A program made the translations under genes and the position numbers. The notes beneath the pieces were generated by a model. That model was not told the DNA's origin and did no database searches. It saw only the letters and a list, made by a program, of their open reading frames with translations. Positions 62,534-64,000 of a stretch of DNA of 64,000 bases are shown piece after piece. Origin of the DNA: Pseudomonadales bacterium (GTDB taxonomy: Bacteria > Pseudomonadota > Gammaproteobacteria > Pseudomonadales > Azotimanducaceae); NCBI GenBank assembly GCA_028285415.1, contig JANQPF010000027.1, forward strand, positions 1 through 64,000. Direction: 5' to 3'. Positions within the stretch are counted from its first letter, which is position 1; each line of letters opens with the position of its first letter.

Positions 62534-62549
62534 CTGTTCATACTAACAG
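62534..62549 (-). promoter_or_regulatory. LexA (SOS) box, perfect consensus
   Basis: CTGT-N8-ACAG with exact half-sites: on the minus strand it reads CTGTTAGTATGAACAG. It lies just before the ATGs of the unknown gene at 62.1-62.5 kb and is 2 bp from a second box. Confidence 0.75.
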
Positions 62550-62551
62550 TA

Positions 62552-62567
62552 CTGTATAAATATACAA
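62552..62567 (-). promoter_or_regulatory. Second LexA (SOS) box, one mismatch
   Basis: TTGT-N8-ACAG on the minus strand (TTGTATATTTATACAG), with an AT-rich centre as in strong LexA sites. It is adjacent to the perfect box. Tandem boxes are a mark of tightly SOS-controlled genes. Confidence 0.7.
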
Positions 62568-62574
62568 TAGCAAG

Positions 62575-64000
62575 TTAGTTGAGCACTAGACCGGTCTCAG
62601 ACCAGGTCCCGCGGATGGTCGTACCGCGTTCGAAGCCGCGTTCGAGCATGGCGTTGGCGAGCGGATTCTCCACCAGGCGTTGAAACGCCCGCTTCAGCGG
62701 ACGTGCGCCGTAGACGGGATCGTAGCCGGTCTCCGCGATGTGCTGCATGACCTCGGCATCGAGCTCCAGGGTGAGCTCCTGATCCGTCAGCCGTGCATTG
62801 AGCGCCTTCAGCTGTAGCTCGGCAATCTCTGCAATCTGCGCCTGGTCCAGGGGTTTGAAGACGATCTGGTCGTCGACGCGGTTGATGAACTCCGGCCGGA
62901 AATGCTGTTCGATTTCGCCGCGTACGGCACTCTCGATGCGATCGAGCTGTCCTTCCTGAGTCAACGCCTGGATGGCCTGGGAGCCGATGTTGGACGTCAT
63001 CACCAGCACCGTGTTGCGAAAGTCGACCGTGCGGCCGTGACCGTCGGTGAGGCGCCCGTCGTCCAGTACCTGTAACAGAATGTTGAACACGTCCGGGTGG
63101 GCTTTCTCGATCTCATCCAGGAGGATCAGGGAGTACGGCCGGCGGCGTACCGCTTCGGTCAGATACCCGCCCTCTTCATAGCCTACATAGCCGGGTGGTG
63201 CGCCAATCAGACGCGCGACGGAGTGTTTCTCCATGAATTCCGACATGTCGATGCGCACCAGCGCGTCTTCGCTGTCGAAGAGCACCACCGCAAGCGCTTT
63301 GCAGAGCTCCGTTTTGCCGACGCCGGTGGGACCGAGGAACATGAACGAGCCGTTCGGGCGATTGGGATCGGACAGGCCCGCGCGGGAACGCCGCACCGCC
63401 TGGCTGACCGCGCTGACCGCCTCATGTTGACCAATCACCCGTTCGTGCAGGAGCGTTTCCAGCTGCAGGAGCTTGTCCTTCTCTCCTTCCATCAGCTTGG
63501 CCACGGGAATGCCGGTCCACTTGGCGACGACTTCGGCCACCTCTCCTTCCGTGACTTTGTTGCGCAGGAGCTGTTGCGGGGTCTCTTCGACGGGCGCTTC
63601 CAGGCGCGCCTCCAGCGCCGGAATCACGCCGTACTGAAGCTCGGACATGCGCGCGAGGTCACCGGCACGCCGCGCGGCGTCGAATTCGATGCGGGCCACC
63701 TCGAGCTCCTCTTTGACACCCTGGGAGCCCTTGAGCGCCTGCTTTTCCGCCTGCCAGACCTGCTCCAGCGCCTGATACTCCTCCTGCAACTCGGCAACGG
63801 ACGCTTCCAGATCCTTGAGCCGTTTTTGACTGGCTTCGTCTTCCTCTTTCTTGAGCGCCTCCACCTCCATCTTCTGCTGGATGAGGCGACGTTCGAGCCG
63901 GTCCATGCTCTCCGGCTTCGAATCCATCTCCATGCGGATGCGGCTGGCAGCTTCATCCACCAGGTCGATGGCCTTGTCCGGCAGCTGCCGGTCGGTGATG
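62575..64000 (-). CDS. clpB: ATP-dependent chaperone ClpB (3' part, partial)
   Basis: The C-terminal half of the disaggregase ClpB, which with DnaK resolves protein aggregates. The frame is open to the window edge ([25 protein letters not shown]), so the gene starts beyond 64000. Visible parts: the middle coiled-coil domain ([17 protein letters not shown] and following, about 90 residues), then the second AAA+ domain with Walker [10 protein letters not shown], Walker [15 protein letters not shown] and sensor motif [10 protein letters not shown], and the C-terminal domain ([18 protein letters not shown]). Its 3' end lies 8 bp from the second LexA box of the unknown gene. Confidence 0.95.
   Translation of the reverse strand, partial: ITDRQLPDKAIDLVDEAASRIRMEMDSKPESMDRLERRLIQQKMEVEALKKEEDEASQKRLKDLEASVAELQEEYQALEQVWQAEKQALKGSQGVKEELEVARIEFDAARRAGDLARMSELQYGVIPALEARLEAPVEETPQQLLRNKVTEGEVAEVVAKWTGIPVAKLMEGEKDKLLQLETLLHERVIGQHEAVSAVSQAVRRSRAGLSDPNRPNGSFMFLGPTGVGKTELCKALAVVLFDSEDALVRIDMSEFMEKHSVARLIGAPPGYVGYEEGGYLTEAVRRRPYSLILLDEIEKAHPDVFNILLQVLDDGRLTDGHGRTVDFRNTVLVMTSNIGSQAIQALTQEGQLDRIESAVRGEIEQHFRPEFINRVDDQIVFKPLDQAQIAEIAELQLKALNARLTDQELTLELDAEVMQHIAETGYDPVYGARPLKRAFQRLVENPLANAMLERGFERGTTIRGTWSETGLVLN

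Noticed and set aside
1-64000. CRISPR arrays, prophage, insertion sequences or integrases
   Set aside because: I found no spaced 25-40-bp repeats and no transposase, integrase or phage structural protein. The only repeats are the short tandem arrays reported.

Overview
The window is about 64 kb of a high-GC gammaproteobacterial chromosome. The evidence is gene content and order: gacA-uvrC-pgsA beside a tRNA-Cys gene, a yceD-rpmF-fabD-fabG-acpP-fabF-mltG-tmk-holB-pilZ-tatD run, exbB-exbD-msbA-lpxK-kdsB-murB, a long rne leader, and a TonB2-type operon with a DUF3450 gene. I cannot name the genus. Most of the window is core genome and densely packed. Many neighbours overlap by 4 bp, and several convergent pairs overlap at their 3' ends (rne/murB, maf/rluC, HAD/PfkB).

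Layout. 1-4387: end of the phosphate-uptake operon (pstC partial, pstA, pstB, phoU). 4449-4706: two tRNA-Leu genes (UAG, UAA). 4707 to about 10.4 kb: a block that reads more AT-rich than its surroundings and holds two convergent genes. They are a thiamine-diphosphate (ThDP) carboligase/decarboxylase-like enzyme and a one-module NRPS-like protein (adenylation, carrier, thioesterase) whose adenylation domain lacks the Asp that binds an alpha-amino group. 10.4-15.4 kb: a small conserved gene, tRNA-Cys with a duplicated 3' end, a lipoprotein, pgsA, uvrC, a family-5 uracil-DNA glycosylase and gacA. 15.5-24.9 kb: glutaryl-CoA dehydrogenase, a second acyl-CoA dehydrogenase, a large HDOD-like/histidine-kinase protein, pyrF, a PilZ protein, a DUF1631 protein and riboflavin synthase. 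25.0-30.2 kb: the six-gene TonB2-type operon (DUF3450, TtpC-like, ExbB, ExbD, TonB, TPR). 30.5-40.9 kb: mixed metabolic genes (dienelactone hydrolase, phoB without phoR, HAD phosphatase, PfkB kinase, two of three subunits of a molybdenum hydroxylase, Xaa-Pro dipeptidase, S9 peptidase, GNAT) and then tatD and pilZ. 41.2-48.1 kb: the fatty-acid synthesis operon, which lacks plsX, fabH and pabC. 48.1-53.5 kb: maf, rluC, rne. 53.4-59.8 kb: cell-envelope operon exbB-exbD-(msbA::lpxK fusion)-kdsB-alkB-murB. 59.9-64 kb: a D-threonine-aldolase-like enzyme, galU, a 10-bp tandem repeat, a small gene behind two LexA boxes, and the 3' part of clpB.

How the parts work together. pstCAB/phoU and the distant phoB (with its own Pho box) are parts of the phosphate response. 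Lipid A, peptidoglycan and fatty-acid genes give two blocks of envelope synthesis. Two ExbB/ExbD pairs supply separate proton-driven energisers.

The best candidates for something new are the ThDP-enzyme/NRPS-like island next to tRNA-Leu(UAA), the single-polypeptide MsbA-LpxK fusion, and the unknown gene under tandem SOS boxes next to clpB. All assignments come from reading motifs and gene order; no database search was run.
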